DNA of 64,000 nt, taken from Anomaloglossus baeobatrachus. Taxonomy: Eukaryota > Chordata > Amphibia > Anura > Aromobatidae. A program made the position numbers and the translations under genes. The DNA lies in the NCBI RefSeq assembly GCF_048569485.1, contig NC_134358.1:245558964-245622963 (forward strand), in the 5' to 3' direction. Below, in pieces: positions 51,201 through 57,790 of the stretch. How positions within the stretch are numbered: the stretch's first letter is position 1; the number at the start of each line of letters is the position of its first letter. The notes beneath the pieces are model-generated. The model was not told where the DNA came from, searched no databases, and was given only the letters and a program-made list of their open reading frames with translations.

Positions 51201-54200
51201 ACAGCCCTTTCATTCTTTCGTGGATAAAAGTGTCCCAATTTGGAGATCAGTGGTGGTCACCATAGTTAAACCCTACCAATCTAGAAGTTATGACTTGTCC
51301 CGTGAATAGGTTTGAACTGCTCCCAAATCGAATCACATTTTAAGTTAATAGAATTTCAGACATAATCCCTTGAACATATTTTGTTGTGTTATGGAACAAG
51401 CAAAACCACAAGCATTGCTATAGAACAATCTTCATAGATTAAGGAATAGGGATGAACAGACCCATGGATGTTCGGGTTTGCCTGGACTTTGGTTAAAAGG
51501 ACCTGAACTTTGGTATTGTAAAATGGTGGTAGTAATGACTAAGGGGCTTCAAGAGGAAGTAAATGGGGGTAAGAGCAAGACAATCGCCCTGCAAACAAAT
51601 GTGAATAGAGAATGATTAAAAAGACAAAAATGATGTGGGGTCCCCCCTATTTTTGACAACCAGCCAAGGTAAAGCAGACAGTTGGAGGCTGCTATTATCA
51701 GATTGAGAAGGGCTAAATAACCATGGGCTTTCCCAGGCTGATATTACCAGCCCCCAGCTGTCTGCTTTACCTTGGCTAGTTATCAAAAATAGGGGGGACC
51801 ACATGATATTTTTTAAACTATATAATGATTATCACAGTTCTATCCTGGTATGAATGTGACCAGGTGGAGACAGTAGTGGACCATGTAGCTTGCCGGTATG
51901 ACACTGACAAAGATAGGCAACCACTAAACTCAGCTATCATCACCACTCAGACAATGAATAAAGCAGTAGGGCAAAGTGGGGGTTTATCACACACAGAACT
52001 ATCCTAAGAATTATCTATAGCCTCTTTTGAAGATTATTCCATTGTAAAACATAACACAAGGTCTACTTCCACAGATGGGATCGCAGATCTGCTAAAAGCC
52101 TAATGAATCTTGTTTTTTTAAATCAATTTAAAGTAGAAACAGCCATTTATTCATTTGGATTCTGACATTTTCAGCCTCCAGAACAACTCTGCAAAGTTCT
52201 CCATTCTTGATGCCAAAACCGAAAAAGCCTAAAAGAAAAGGAAACCAATAGTCAAGCACTGGTGACTTACAGAGAATGCTTCCTGCTTCCTTGGGATGTC
52301 GGTGTTCTTGTCACTCCAATCGTAGAGCAGTTCTTCTTCCTCTCGATCGTTGATCCACATGATTTCCCTGGATGTGGCCTGAATGATGTTCTGTAGCTGT
52401 CGCAGGTGATCCATTCTTTCAAAAGAGAATTTCTAAATTTGAAAAACAGATGAATATTAGAATAAGGCTATGTGCGCACGTTGCGTACTAGCCCTGCAGA
52501 AATTTCTGCAGCGATCTGAAGAGCACATGTGCGCTTTAGATCGCTGCAGAAATGTCCGTAGTGAAGCCGATTCCATGCGCTCTGCCTGCAGCTCCTGCCA
52601 TAGACAGAGCAGGAGCTGCCGGCAAAGAGCAAGAAAAGAAGTGACATGTCACTTCTTTTTGCGCAGCGCTTCGGCAGTAGCCGAAGCGCTGCGCTCTGAG
52701 ACGCCACGTGCGCACGGCCCCTGCACAATCTCCATAGACTGTGCAGGGGACGCAGGACGCATGCAGTTACGCTGCGCTGCAAAGCGCAGCGTAACTGCAT
52801 GAATTTACGCAACGTGCGCACATAGCCTAAGAGTCAAAGAAATGTTTGACCAGGATGAACATGTGTCCCTGTAAATTGGGTTCTTAAGTAGACAAGACCT
52901 TCAACTCTGTTTACATCACTAAAAATCCTAATATAGAGTGTTTAGAGAAAGAAGAGGTCGCCTATGTGTATGCCGATTGCAAGGAATCTCATTCATTCAT
53001 ATGGATAATGATTTTTTGCAGCATCCTAGAGATTTCAAGTATGGTAATAATAGTGGCACTTGTGGTCATAAAAGTTACTTACCAGCAATGCATCATATTC
53101 TTCTTCTAGCTGATAAATTGCTCCTTTCTCACGCTGGACAAGTAATGAAAAAAAACAAACATTATATTAGCACAGTTATAAATTAAAATAGAAATATTCT
53201 AGGTATTGATTTAAATATAAAAAATAAACTGCAGCACTTGAAAGAACCGGTGGCATGTGGGAACTAGTGTGTGAACATTTTTTTACAATCCAAAGTACAG
53301 TCAGAAGCCCCATTAATCAGACTGGCGTTGTTCACACCGTTCTTGATACTGTAGTCAAAGTTGCTTGATTTGTTAAGAGGCACATGTCTGCACCGGAATC
53401 AGACGCGCCTGAACAGTAGCATTTGTTTCCTTGTGCCTTGCAATAAATCTTACTCCAGTCACAGATTGGAGTAAGATTCCTGGCATAAGGTATGATGCAG
53501 CTCATTATAAATTAGACAAGCCGTGGCTTCATACTCCAATTACACTCATTTTGGCGCAATTTTCAATAAAATACCAAAAAGACACAACATTTTTCCCAAC
53601 CTCAAGAAGAGCAAAAGTTTTATGACATCAAAGTGTTTTTCGCCAGTATTCTGGAGAAAAAAACACTATGAATAGAGGCCAATGTGAAGAAATCTAAGAA
53701 GAATAAAGCCACAGTGTAATCACTAACTTGCGTGCCCATTCATCACTTGTCTGAGTATATACATTTGTGTATGTAGGCAATAACTCTTATAAAAGGTGCC
53801 CAAACAATGCAATATGGTCCAAATTAACTAGTAGCACATTTTATTAATATAATAATAATAATTATGCAATAAATAATTAATAATGTCAAGGATTCATTAC
53901 CAAATCGGCTTTAATTTTGTCCAGCTCCCACCGATAGTCAGCGATGGCATTGTGGAATTTTCTGTGATTACCGATCTGCTGTTCTACCGAAGCGGCATCA
54001 AATCCCCAATCAACAATTTCTATTTGACGCTAAAGAAGGTAAACAAAGAGTTAATAAGATTAACAAAGGATATAGGTTGCAACATGCTTTTCAATGCTCA
54101 GTCACAATGATAATGTCTGGAAGGCTAAATTCACATGAGCGTATTTCATTGTGAAAAAACTGAATTTTTTTTTATCTGTCATCTGTACAGCCCCATTAAA

Positions 54201-54439
54201 TAACTTTGGTCAAAGTGCTGTCAGTTGATTCCGGAGCAGAAGTAGAACCAAAAATACAGTTGTGTGAACATAGCCCAACAGAATTACTATAATTGCAGCG
54301 ATCATGATATTTGGCTAAAATAGAAAAAACTTGAAAAGCAAAATACTGAGTAAATCAAGCTCACTCTGAACTAACTTGTGTGATGTGAGATCTGAAAACA
54401 AGTCTTTTCTTTTAATTTACATTTTAACTTTATGGTAAA

Positions 54440-54487
<48 letters not shown>

Positions 54488-55491
54488 AAAATATATTTAT
54501 TAAACAATTCAATATAATAAATCAATATGGTTTTATTTATGAAAGCAAAGTGCCTTTTCTACAGAAGATATTTTGTCCTTTTGCTTTTCGTACATGTAGT
54601 TCTAGTTAACAAGGTTGGGTGGACATACACCAGACTGATGTATAATTTAGAGCTGTTCGAGCTGCGGTGAGGTAACTCGCTGCACAGTGGCACACCTTCG
54701 CCCAGGGCATTATGGCAGATTTCCAAAAGTAGCAGCCATTTTACATTCACAGTCACAGAAAACTTCAAGCTTTTACAGTCATGCTGAAACAAAATAGCCA
54801 GGTCACCCAAATCACATGTTCTGGCATATTGCCCAGGAACATCACGGGTAATAGTTATGGCCACTCAACCAAGACTACCACAGATATACTAGACAGCTGT
54901 TAAGAGGCACTTAACTTATGTAGAACTTAGTGAAGCGTTTCGCTCAAAACAATGCTATAAGAACACTTTGTTAGGAACAATTCTCTGCATGAGATTTTGG
55001 CTGCTGAAGATCAAATAATTTCCACTTACATGGAATATAGATGTTTTGTTTCGCCGCTATTTTTCTAATGGTACGAATTTCCACTTACCCGTTGCTGCCG
55101 AATTTGATTTAATGCTTCTGTAGTGATCCGCTTAGTGTGATCATCCCATCCTGAGCCACTCTGAGAAGAATATCCACCACCCTTAGATCCCTTGCGCATT
55201 CGTGGGCCATGAATGGCTTTATCAAGGGCACGCATTTGGTCAGCAAGCTGAAGCAATCTACAAAGTACAACAAGCCATATTAATGTGATTCAGATTTTCT
55301 ATTTGTCAGACATAAAATCAACTGGTCGTTGTATGGCCATACTTCCTGTAGTAGGAATCGCATGGTTGTCCCATCATTCTCATCTCCTTGATCAGACCTT
55401 CAACCACCTCCATTTCCTCATGGGCTGTACCAAGACAATCTTCCAGTTCTCTGTTGCGGACCAACTGACTTCCATCTCCATACTTTATTTC
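27084..55491 (-). CDS. DSP: DSP (desmoplakin), exons 3-24
   Basis: Desmoplakin is the cytoplasmic plaque protein that ties desmosomal cadherin complexes (through plakoglobin and plakophilin) to intermediate filaments. Twenty-two exons with consensus splice sites were placed on the minus strand. All phases close, giving 8322 bp, or 2773 residues plus TAA. This is close to the ~2779 residues of the matching human part. Order: end of the N-terminal head (exons 3-4), plakin domain with spectrin-type repeats and an SH3 insert (4-22), coiled-coil rod (23 and start of 24), three plakin-repeat domains and a Gly-Ser-Arg tail (24). Exons 1-2 (start codon, first ~92 residues) are not in view. I see no damage, and the gene appears functional. 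SNRNP48 follows downstream as in human. Confidence 0.97.
30261..31339 (-). other. DSP intron 23
   Basis: AT-rich; no repeat ends or extra exons seen. All three DSP splice forms use its acceptor at 30260. Confidence 0.7.
31340..33634 (-). CDS. DSP: DSP exon 23: coiled-coil rod
   Basis: The exon is 2295 bp, 765 codons in phase 0, from [20 protein letters not shown] to [11 protein letters not shown]. The acceptor is a long T tract plus ACAG; the donor is GTACTCAC. It is almost pure heptad coiled coil that dimerises the protein. Two conserved internal donors allow shortened rods (see separate entries). A 156-residue unit beginning [20 protein letters not shown] repeats as [20 protein letters not shown], each with INITKTTI shortly after. 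Identity to human is high near [19 protein letters not shown]. Confidence 0.97.
32663..32669 (-). promoter_or_regulatory. DSP: Conserved internal splice donor of DSP exon 23, DPIa type
   Basis: On the gene strand, GAGTTTGTAAAG is followed by GTAAGA, within NEFVK/VRNN. It would keep 322 codons of exon 23 and remove 443, as in the human minor isoform DPIa. It lies exactly 468 bp beyond the DPII-type donor. Use is inferred from conservation only. Confidence 0.7.
33131..33137 (-). promoter_or_regulatory. DSP: Conserved internal splice donor of DSP exon 23, DPII type
   Basis: On the gene strand, GAGCTATCAAAG is followed by GTAAGG, within the codons for NELSK/VRKQ. Using it would keep 166 codons of exon 23 (33137-33634) and remove 599, joining in phase 0 to exon 24. 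This is the same site and the same 599-residue loss as the human short-rod isoform DPII. That the site is used here is inference. Confidence 0.8.
33721..33748. repeat. TGAA simple repeat in DSP intron 22
   Basis: Six TGAA units in a row. Confidence 0.9.
34272..34370 (-). CDS. DSP: DSP exon 22
   Basis: 33 codons, [20 protein letters not shown] followed by [13 protein letters not shown]. Acceptor ATTCAG, donor GTACTTTA. Matches human [20 protein letters not shown]. Last part of the plakin head before the rod. Confidence 0.96.
34582..34753. mobile_element. hAT-type MITE with 8-bp target duplication
   Basis: It starts CAGGGATGTAA and ends TTACGCCACTG, with GCCACTAT before and GCCACTAC after (34574-34581, 34754-34761): an 8-bp duplication with one change. 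The interior GGGGCCCACGAGCTTCAAA is typical of this type of element. It lies in DSP intron 21. Confidence 0.8.
34902..35009 (-). CDS. DSP: DSP exon 21
   Basis: 36 codons, [20 protein letters not shown] then [16 protein letters not shown]. Acceptor TTATTTAG, donor GTTAGTA (less usual at position 4). Human [20 protein letters not shown] is nearly identical. Confidence 0.96.
35339..35422 (-). CDS. DSP: DSP exon 20
   Basis: 28 codons, [20 protein letters not shown] then DQCASSIK. Acceptor GCTTAATAG, donor GTAAGC. Aligns with human NLHSEISGKRDKSEEVQKIA. Confidence 0.95.
35585..35747 (-). CDS. DSP: DSP exon 19
   Basis: 163 bp; the first A completes AGA (R) with exon 18. Reads [20 protein letters not shown] to [15 protein letters not shown]. 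Acceptor TTATTCTAG, donor GTGGGT. Spectrin-repeat region near the end of the plakin domain. Confidence 0.96.
36021..36214 (-). CDS. DSP: DSP exon 18
   Basis: 194 bp, [20 protein letters not shown] to [20 protein letters not shown]. Acceptor TTGAATTTCAG, donor GTAATT after GACAG. Spectrin-type helices; human EVDL/DLGKF and QLTDRWQRIDKQID are recognisable. Confidence 0.95.
36423..37913. mobile_element. TA-flanked MITE (mariner-type), copy 3 of 7, interrupted by a solo LTR
   Basis: Ends AAGCGGGCTTTACACGCTAC and GTGTAAAGCAGCCT lie between TA dinucleotides (36421-36422, 37914-37915). Without the 36578-37508 insertion the element is about 560 bp, like its relatives. It lies in DSP intron 17. Confidence 0.85.
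36578..37508 (+). mobile_element. Solo LTR fossil, copy 3, inside the MITE
   Basis: Starts TGTTGCGGGCGGGG, ends GGGCACCACA, with a 4-bp duplication CTGA (36574-36577, 37509-37512). The block GTCCGTGACGCCACCCACGG links it to copy 4, its closest relative, and more weakly to copies 1 and 2. The 236-codon minus-strand open frame spanning it is not a gene. Confidence 0.8.
38120..39240 (-). mobile_element. Solo LTR fossil, copy 4, opposite orientation
   Basis: On the minus strand it starts TGTTGTCGCGGGCGGGGA and ends CGGGGCCACA. It is close to copy 3 over CCGTGACACCACCCACGG and GGGGATCCCGGGAGCG. Both flanks are copies of a GGGGCGT..CCGAGTGGGCACAG tandem repeat (38065-38119, 39241-39300), so no clean duplication can be called. 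Internal open frames are not genes. Confidence 0.75.
39301..40109 (-). other. DSP intron 17, remainder
   Basis: Contains a short TA-rich repeat near 39377-39391 and no recognised gene or complete element. Confidence 0.5.
40110..40248 (-). CDS. DSP: DSP exon 17
   Basis: 139 bp; the first A completes AGA (R) with exon 16. Reads [40 protein letters not shown] in two stretches. Acceptor GTCCTTTAG, donor GTAAGAAAA. Nearly identical to human around [12 protein letters not shown]. Confidence 0.96.
40487..40796. mobile_element. Inverted-repeat MITE in DSP intron 16
   Basis: The left end AAAGGAATATGTCAG mirrors the right end CTGACAGATTTCCTTT. No coding content. Confidence 0.55.
41024..41598. mobile_element. 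TA-flanked MITE (mariner-type), copy 4 of 7
   Basis: Ends AAGCTGGCTTTACACGCTGC and GTGTGTAAATGGGCCTT between TA (41022-41023, 41599-41600). The interior has CCTGCGGCGTCACACATAGC and GGATGTGCGTCACCAACACC. DSP intron 16. Confidence 0.85.
41917..42083 (-). CDS. DSP: DSP exon 16
   Basis: 167 bp in phase 0, [20 protein letters not shown] to [13 protein letters not shown] plus two bases. Acceptor GTCTTTGACAG, donor GTAGAA. Fairly diverged from human, as this part of the plakin domain is generally less conserved; length and phase fit. Confidence 0.9.
42226..42242. repeat. CA dinucleotide microsatellite
   Basis: Uninterrupted CA run in DSP intron 15. Confidence 0.85.
42395..42620 (+). mobile_element. 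V-SINE-type SINE, 5' truncated
   Basis: A tRNA-like B box (GGGTTCAAATCCC, about 42416-42428) is followed by the conserved central domain of V-SINE-like elements (GCAAGGAGTGTGTATATTCT, GTGTTTGTATGGGTTTCCTC, TTTTCCTCCCACAC) and a tail with GATTGTGAGCCCCAATGGG and ATTATATAAA. The tRNA-like A box is not seen. DSP intron 15. Confidence 0.75.
42951..43183 (-). CDS. DSP: DSP exon 15
   Basis: 233 bp; two bases complete a codon begun in exon 14. Reads [20 protein letters not shown], a linker poorly matched to human, then [20 protein letters not shown] and YRINDLE. Acceptor TTTCCTTTCAG, donor GTATGTC. The helical part matches human ETWMLMELQKIRRQIE. Confidence 0.92.
43289..43571. mobile_element. Palindromic MITE in DSP intron 14
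   Basis: Left arm GGTCATAAGATACTGATGACC mirrors GGTCATCAATATCTTATGGC at the right; termini AGGGGTTAT and CAATCCCTTTT. TTAA precedes the left end; the right target copy is decayed. Confidence 0.6.
44001..44241 (-). CDS. DSP: DSP exon 14
   Basis: 241 bp, [56 protein letters not shown]. Acceptor TTCATTACAG. Two GT donors are possible; GTATGTAAAT after AATACTT is chosen because only it keeps exon 15 in frame. Strongly conserved with human except the last ~20 residues. Confidence 0.94.
44751..44877 (-). CDS. DSP: DSP exon 13
   Basis: 127 bp; the first G completes AAG with exon 12. [20 protein letters not shown] then [20 protein letters not shown]. Acceptor CATGTTTCAG, donor GTATGAG. Almost identical to human; spectrin-type repeat following the SH3 insert. 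Confidence 0.97.
45304..45458 (-). CDS. DSP: DSP exon 12: second half of SH3 domain
   Basis: 155 bp, [51 protein letters not shown]. Acceptor TTTCTGAACAG, donor GTAAGATC after CCAA. The SH3 domain lies inside a spectrin repeat and, as in the family, lacks the usual proline-peptide-binding aromatics. Confidence 0.97.
45961..47024. mobile_element. TTAA-flanked DNA transposon remnant (Kolobok- or piggyBac-like), hosting a MITE
   Basis: Ends AGAGGACCTGTCATCTCC and GTGACGGGTCCTCT lie between TTAA (45957-45960, 47025-47028). Removing the nested 46343-46914 MITE leaves about 490 bp. No transposase coding seen. DSP intron 11. Confidence 0.7.
46343..46914. mobile_element. TA-flanked MITE (mariner-type), copy 5 of 7, best preserved
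   Basis: Terminal repeats AAGCGGGCTTTACACGCTGC and GTAGCGTGTAAAGCCCGCTT are nearly perfect mirrors between TA (46341-46342, 46915-46916). The interior includes CCTTCCTTCTGCATTGCCGG and CCTGCGGTGTCACACACAGC. It can serve as the reference copy for the family. Confidence 0.9.
47062..47715. mobile_element. TTAA-flanked palindromic MITE
   Basis: Ends AAGGGAACCTGTTAGGTCCC and GGGACCTGACCGGTTCCCT are inverted between TTAA (47058-47061, 47716-47719). Inner arms repeat AGGGGCATTAGTTCCCTGGC and GGGAACTAACGCCCCTGCGA as mirrors, so the whole ~650 bp is a hairpin-like palindrome. DSP intron 11. Confidence 0.8.
47783..47935 (-). CDS. DSP: DSP exon 11: coiled helix and first half of SH3
   Basis: 51 codons, [51 protein letters not shown]. 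Acceptor TTTTTTGCAG, donor GTATCATT. Strongly conserved; ALCDYKQDQ is the start of the SH3 fold. Confidence 0.97.
48168..48293 (-). CDS. DSP: DSP exon 10
   Basis: 42 codons, [20 protein letters not shown] then [20 protein letters not shown]. Acceptor TTATTTTCAG, donor GTATGATAC. Matches human FFEEAQSTEAYLKGLQDSIR. Confidence 0.97.
48539..48634 (-). CDS. DSP: DSP exon 9
   Basis: 32 codons, [20 protein letters not shown] then [12 protein letters not shown], identical to human by memory. Acceptor CTTTCTCAG, donor GTAAGTT. Confidence 0.98.
48721..49390 (-). other. DSP intron 8: nothing recognised
   Basis: Non-repetitive AT-rich DNA with no gene or clear repeat ends. Confidence 0.5.
49402..49506 (-). 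CDS. DSP: DSP exon 8
   Basis: 35 codons, [20 protein letters not shown] then [15 protein letters not shown]. Acceptor TTATTTTCTAG, donor GTAAAGC. Matches human [20 protein letters not shown]. Confidence 0.97.
49681..50121. mobile_element. Palindromic MITE in DSP intron 7
   Basis: The left end TAAAGAGTCTGTCCACTACT mirrors AGTAGTGGAGTATCCCTTGA at the right. Inner arms CATGTGAGCCATGGAGCCAAT and ATTGGCTTCATGGCTCACATG are also mirrored. No coding content. Confidence 0.65.
50230..50975. mobile_element. TA-flanked MITE (mariner-type), copy 6 of 7, palindromic subfamily
   Basis: Ends ATGCTGGGTTCACACTAAGC and GTGTGTGACACCAGCT lie between TA (50228-50229, 50976-50977). Inner arms TGACGTAACAGCGACCTTG and GTCGCTGCAACGTCAC recur. 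A duplicated ~130-bp block (GAGAGCAGGGAGCCGCGC...CATCGGGTTAATTA) sits at about 50390-50585. DSP intron 7. Confidence 0.7.
51633..51805. repeat. Long inverted repeat (hairpin), about 173 bp
   Basis: The arm GGGGTCCCCCCTATTTTTGA, then CCAAGGTAAAGCAGACAG, is mirrored by CTGTCTGCTTTACCTTGG then TCAAAAATAGGGGGGACC. The loop is about 70 bp. Probably a MITE; no target duplication was identified. Confidence 0.75.
52271..52432 (-). CDS. DSP: DSP exon 7
   Basis: 54 codons, [54 protein letters not shown]. Acceptor CAAATTTAG, donor GTAAGTC. Nearly identical to human; spectrin-type repeat. Confidence 0.98.
52466..52827. mobile_element. Harbinger-like MITE, complete
   Basis: The terminal repeats GGCTATGTGCGCACGTTGCG and CGCAACGTGCGCACATAGCC are perfect mirrors, flanked by TAA on both sides (52463-52465, 52828-52830). 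The interior is also largely palindromic (CTTCGGCAGTAGCCGAAG). Best copy of the family seen at 13474 and 1931-3222. Confidence 0.9.
53083..53133 (-). CDS. DSP: DSP exon 6 (51 bp)
   Basis: 17 codons, [17 protein letters not shown]. Acceptor TTGTCCAG, donor GTAAGTAAC. Same length as the human exon ([17 protein letters not shown]). Confidence 0.95.
53134..53900 (-). other. DSP intron 5: nothing recognised
   Basis: No gene or clear repeat ends. A small plus-strand open frame at 53431-53625 has no recognisable content. Confidence 0.5.
53901..54029 (-). CDS. DSP: DSP exon 5
   Basis: 43 codons, [20 protein letters not shown] then [20 protein letters not shown]. Acceptor CCTTCTTTAG, donor GTAATGAATCC. 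Matches human VAWGVDLASVEQHINSHRGI. Start of the spectrin-type repeats. Confidence 0.96.
54444..54486. repeat. AT dinucleotide microsatellite
   Basis: About 20 AT units with one ATAC interruption, in DSP intron 4. Confidence 0.9.
54560..54864 (-). other. Unrecognised 101-codon open segment in DSP intron 4
   Basis: The minus strand reads open from ATG at 54862-54864 with mixed composition (for example [20 protein letters not shown]). There are no convincing splice sites that would include it in DSP and no domain I recognise. It may be part of an old dispersed repeat. Confidence 0.2.
55089..55257 (-). CDS. DSP: DSP exon 4
   Basis: 169 bp; the first A completes AAA (K) with exon 3. [48 protein letters not shown]. 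Acceptor TACTTTGTAG, donor GTAAGTGG. Human LLQLQEQMRALYKAI and YTCQSGSGWDE align. Region known to contact plakophilin and plakoglobin. Confidence 0.96.
55343..55491 (-). CDS. DSP: DSP exon 3, first DSP exon in the window
   Basis: 149 bp in phase 0, [46 protein letters not shown]. Acceptor TTTTATTTTCCAG. The donor is GTATGG after AGGAA; this choice gives RK, the same spacing as human AYQKRLLQL. Human residue is about 93 at the start. Exons 1-2 must lie further right. Confidence 0.94.
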
Positions 55492-56130
55492 CTGGAAAAT
55501 AAAATGCCTATATTATTGGATATGCGATTTCTGAAATGATACAGGTTGGCGTTGTTAGAATCTGTGTCTTAGTTTCAGTTTGCCGCCCTAGCCCTGAAGT
55601 TTTATATCCAGAACAAGCAGAGTACTAGGTTATGTGCACATGAGATCTTTTCAGGTGCATTCAACATTTAAAACCTCCTGAAGAAGCGCCGACCAAATGT
55701 CTAAAACAACTTTCTGTTCATATATTCATGCTTCTGAGCATCTTTTAACCACTTTAGATCTCCAAAGGCAACAAGCGGTTAAAACAATTGACCGGACCAT
55801 TCCTCAGGCATTTTCTGCTCTAAAGATGCTCTCTATACTTTACAATACAAGTTAACTGGAAGGCTCAAAACAGAGACCAGAGGACACCAGGGCATCTTTT
55901 TAAACAGTTTGCCTGTATTTTTAGTTGAAACACCGCTAGTAGTTTTTCCATTGTTAAATGAAGCTTTAAAAAACTACAGTAAAAAAAAAAAAAGGCGCCA
56001 CAAAAATGCAGATGGCCAAAACATTAATAATAGGACTTCGGAAATGACCAGCAGAAATGCAAAAAAAAAAAGATGCGTTAGAGGAAAAAAGGTATCTCTT
56101 TTTGAAAAACTAGGAGAGTTCTTTTCTCTA
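55492..56130 (-). other. DSP intron 2, nearest part: nothing recognised
   Basis: A-rich runs near 55980 and 56060; no exon 2 seen. Confidence 0.5.
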
Positions 56131-57360
56131 ATGCGGGCGTCACACAGTACGATCTATCGTGCGATCGTACCCGCCCCCGTCGTTTGTGCGTCACGGGCAA
56201 ATCGCTGCCCGTGTCGCACAAAGTCGTTAAACCTGTCACATGTACTTACCTGCTGAGCGACCTCGCTGTAGGCGGCGAACATACTCTTCCTGAAGGTGGA
56301 GGGACGTTCGGCGGCACAGCGACGTCAAACAGCCGCCAGCCAATAGAAGCGGCGGGGCGGAGATGAGCGGGATGTAAACATCCCACTGTAACACCTGCCT
56401 GGATAAAACAGACTCAGGTAGGATGTAATGGACAGACTAAAGGGAAGCCCCTCACCAAGCAGGACCCCAGAACCCTGAAACCCTTTAACCCCTATACAGG
56501 GATTTGGAATTACACAAGGCCCTGGAGATCTCTCCCCGTGGAAGGCTGCAGTCCGAGAGTAGTCGTCAGGCAGGGTCACACCAGGAACAGCAGAACAGGG
56601 ACAGAATCGGCAGGCAAAGGAGTAAACAGAAAACGTAGCAGTGGTCAGATCCGGGTCGGGCAGCGAGGTGCAAAACAGCAGGCAGAAGGGTAGTCAACAA
56701 CAAGCAAGTCAGCGCACAGGAATCACAAAACAAACAGCACATGAGCCAGAATCAGAACTCTCTCTGGTAGAGGCCAGCAGACAGGAGGGGGAATAAGAAG
56801 GGTGTGGTGTCTTCCCATTAGCTGTAGCTGAATGATGGTACTTCAGCTGGGAGACACCCGCCACCTACAGTCAGCCAGCGGTACTGCAGATCCCAAGATA
56901 ACCCAGCCCAGTGGATGATCGGAGCCTGCGCCCACCGGTGCTGCTGGCATCGACTCCTCTCCCATCACCAGCACCATCCACGGCAGGAACACGGCGTCGC
57001 CTGGCGATCGGAGCAGAAGTCGCTGGAGCAGACTCCGGCGGTGACGTAACACCCACCCACCTCCTTCCTTCTGCATAGCCGGCGGGTGCCGCGGGACGCA
57101 GGTAAGCTGTGTTCATCGTTCCCGGGGTGTCACACGGAGCGATGTGTGCTGCCGCGGGTACGATGAACAACTGGCGCCATGAAAAGTAAATGATTTTTTA
57201 AAAAATAAGCGACGTGTACACGACTCATGATTTGTGACCGATTCAGCATTGCTCGGAGGTGTCACACGAAACGATGTCGCAAACGATGCCGGATGTGCAT
57301 CACGAAAACCGTGACCCCGACGATGCATCGCACGATAGCTCGTCTCGTGTGATGCCCGCA
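56131..57360. mobile_element. TA-flanked MITE (mariner-type), copy 7 of 7, interrupted by a solo LTR
   Basis: Ends ATGCGGGCGTCACACAGTAC and GTCTCGTGTGATGCCCGCA lie between TA (56129-56130, 57361-57362). Without the insert it is about 565 bp and aligns with copy 5 (CATCCCGCCCACCTCCTTCC) straight across the insertion point. Confidence 0.85.
56387..57051. mobile_element. Solo LTR fossil, 665 bp, inside the MITE
   Basis: Starts TGTAACACCTGCC, ends GGTGACGTAACA, with a 5-bp duplication CCCAC (56382-56386, 57052-57056). The TGTAACACC start resembles the Ty3/gypsy-like LTR at 19734, but the bodies differ. No internal region. Confidence 0.85.
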
Positions 57361-57365
57361 TAAAG

Positions 57366-57790
57366 CCACATAAGCGTATGGCATCCGATGCGATTCTTGG
57401 CTCCCGCTGTGCTGCGACTGTAAGCAGAGTGTTATGCCACTGTGCTGCGATCGGATCATAGCTGCGGAGGAGAGTGCAGACGCTGAGGAGGGGGAGGGAC
57501 TAACCTCCCTATCTCGTACATTGCCAGCTGAATCGATTATCACATTACACTCCGGTGTCATGCAAGTGCAATGCGATGTTACTCTTGCACCCATAAAGTT
57601 GTATGAGTGAGCGTGAAAACAGATCAGATTCTACCCGCAGCATACTATGATTATTTTCTCAGCCCTAGTCGGACAGAGAAAACAGTCGCAGATGGGAACA
57701 GCCCGATAGAGTAACATGCGTCTGGGTGGAATGCGATATTTTTTTATCGCATTCCCCTCGGACCGTTTTACTTGCCATGTGTCCTAGCCC
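57366..57790. mobile_element. Palindrome-rich MITE, third copy of the 3868 / 19171 family
   Basis: Shares GATCGGATCATAGCTGCGGAG and CAAGTGCAATGCGATGTTAC with 3868-4292. Ends near CCACATAAGCGTATGGC and GCCATGTGTCCTAGC. More diverged than the other two. Confidence 0.5.
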
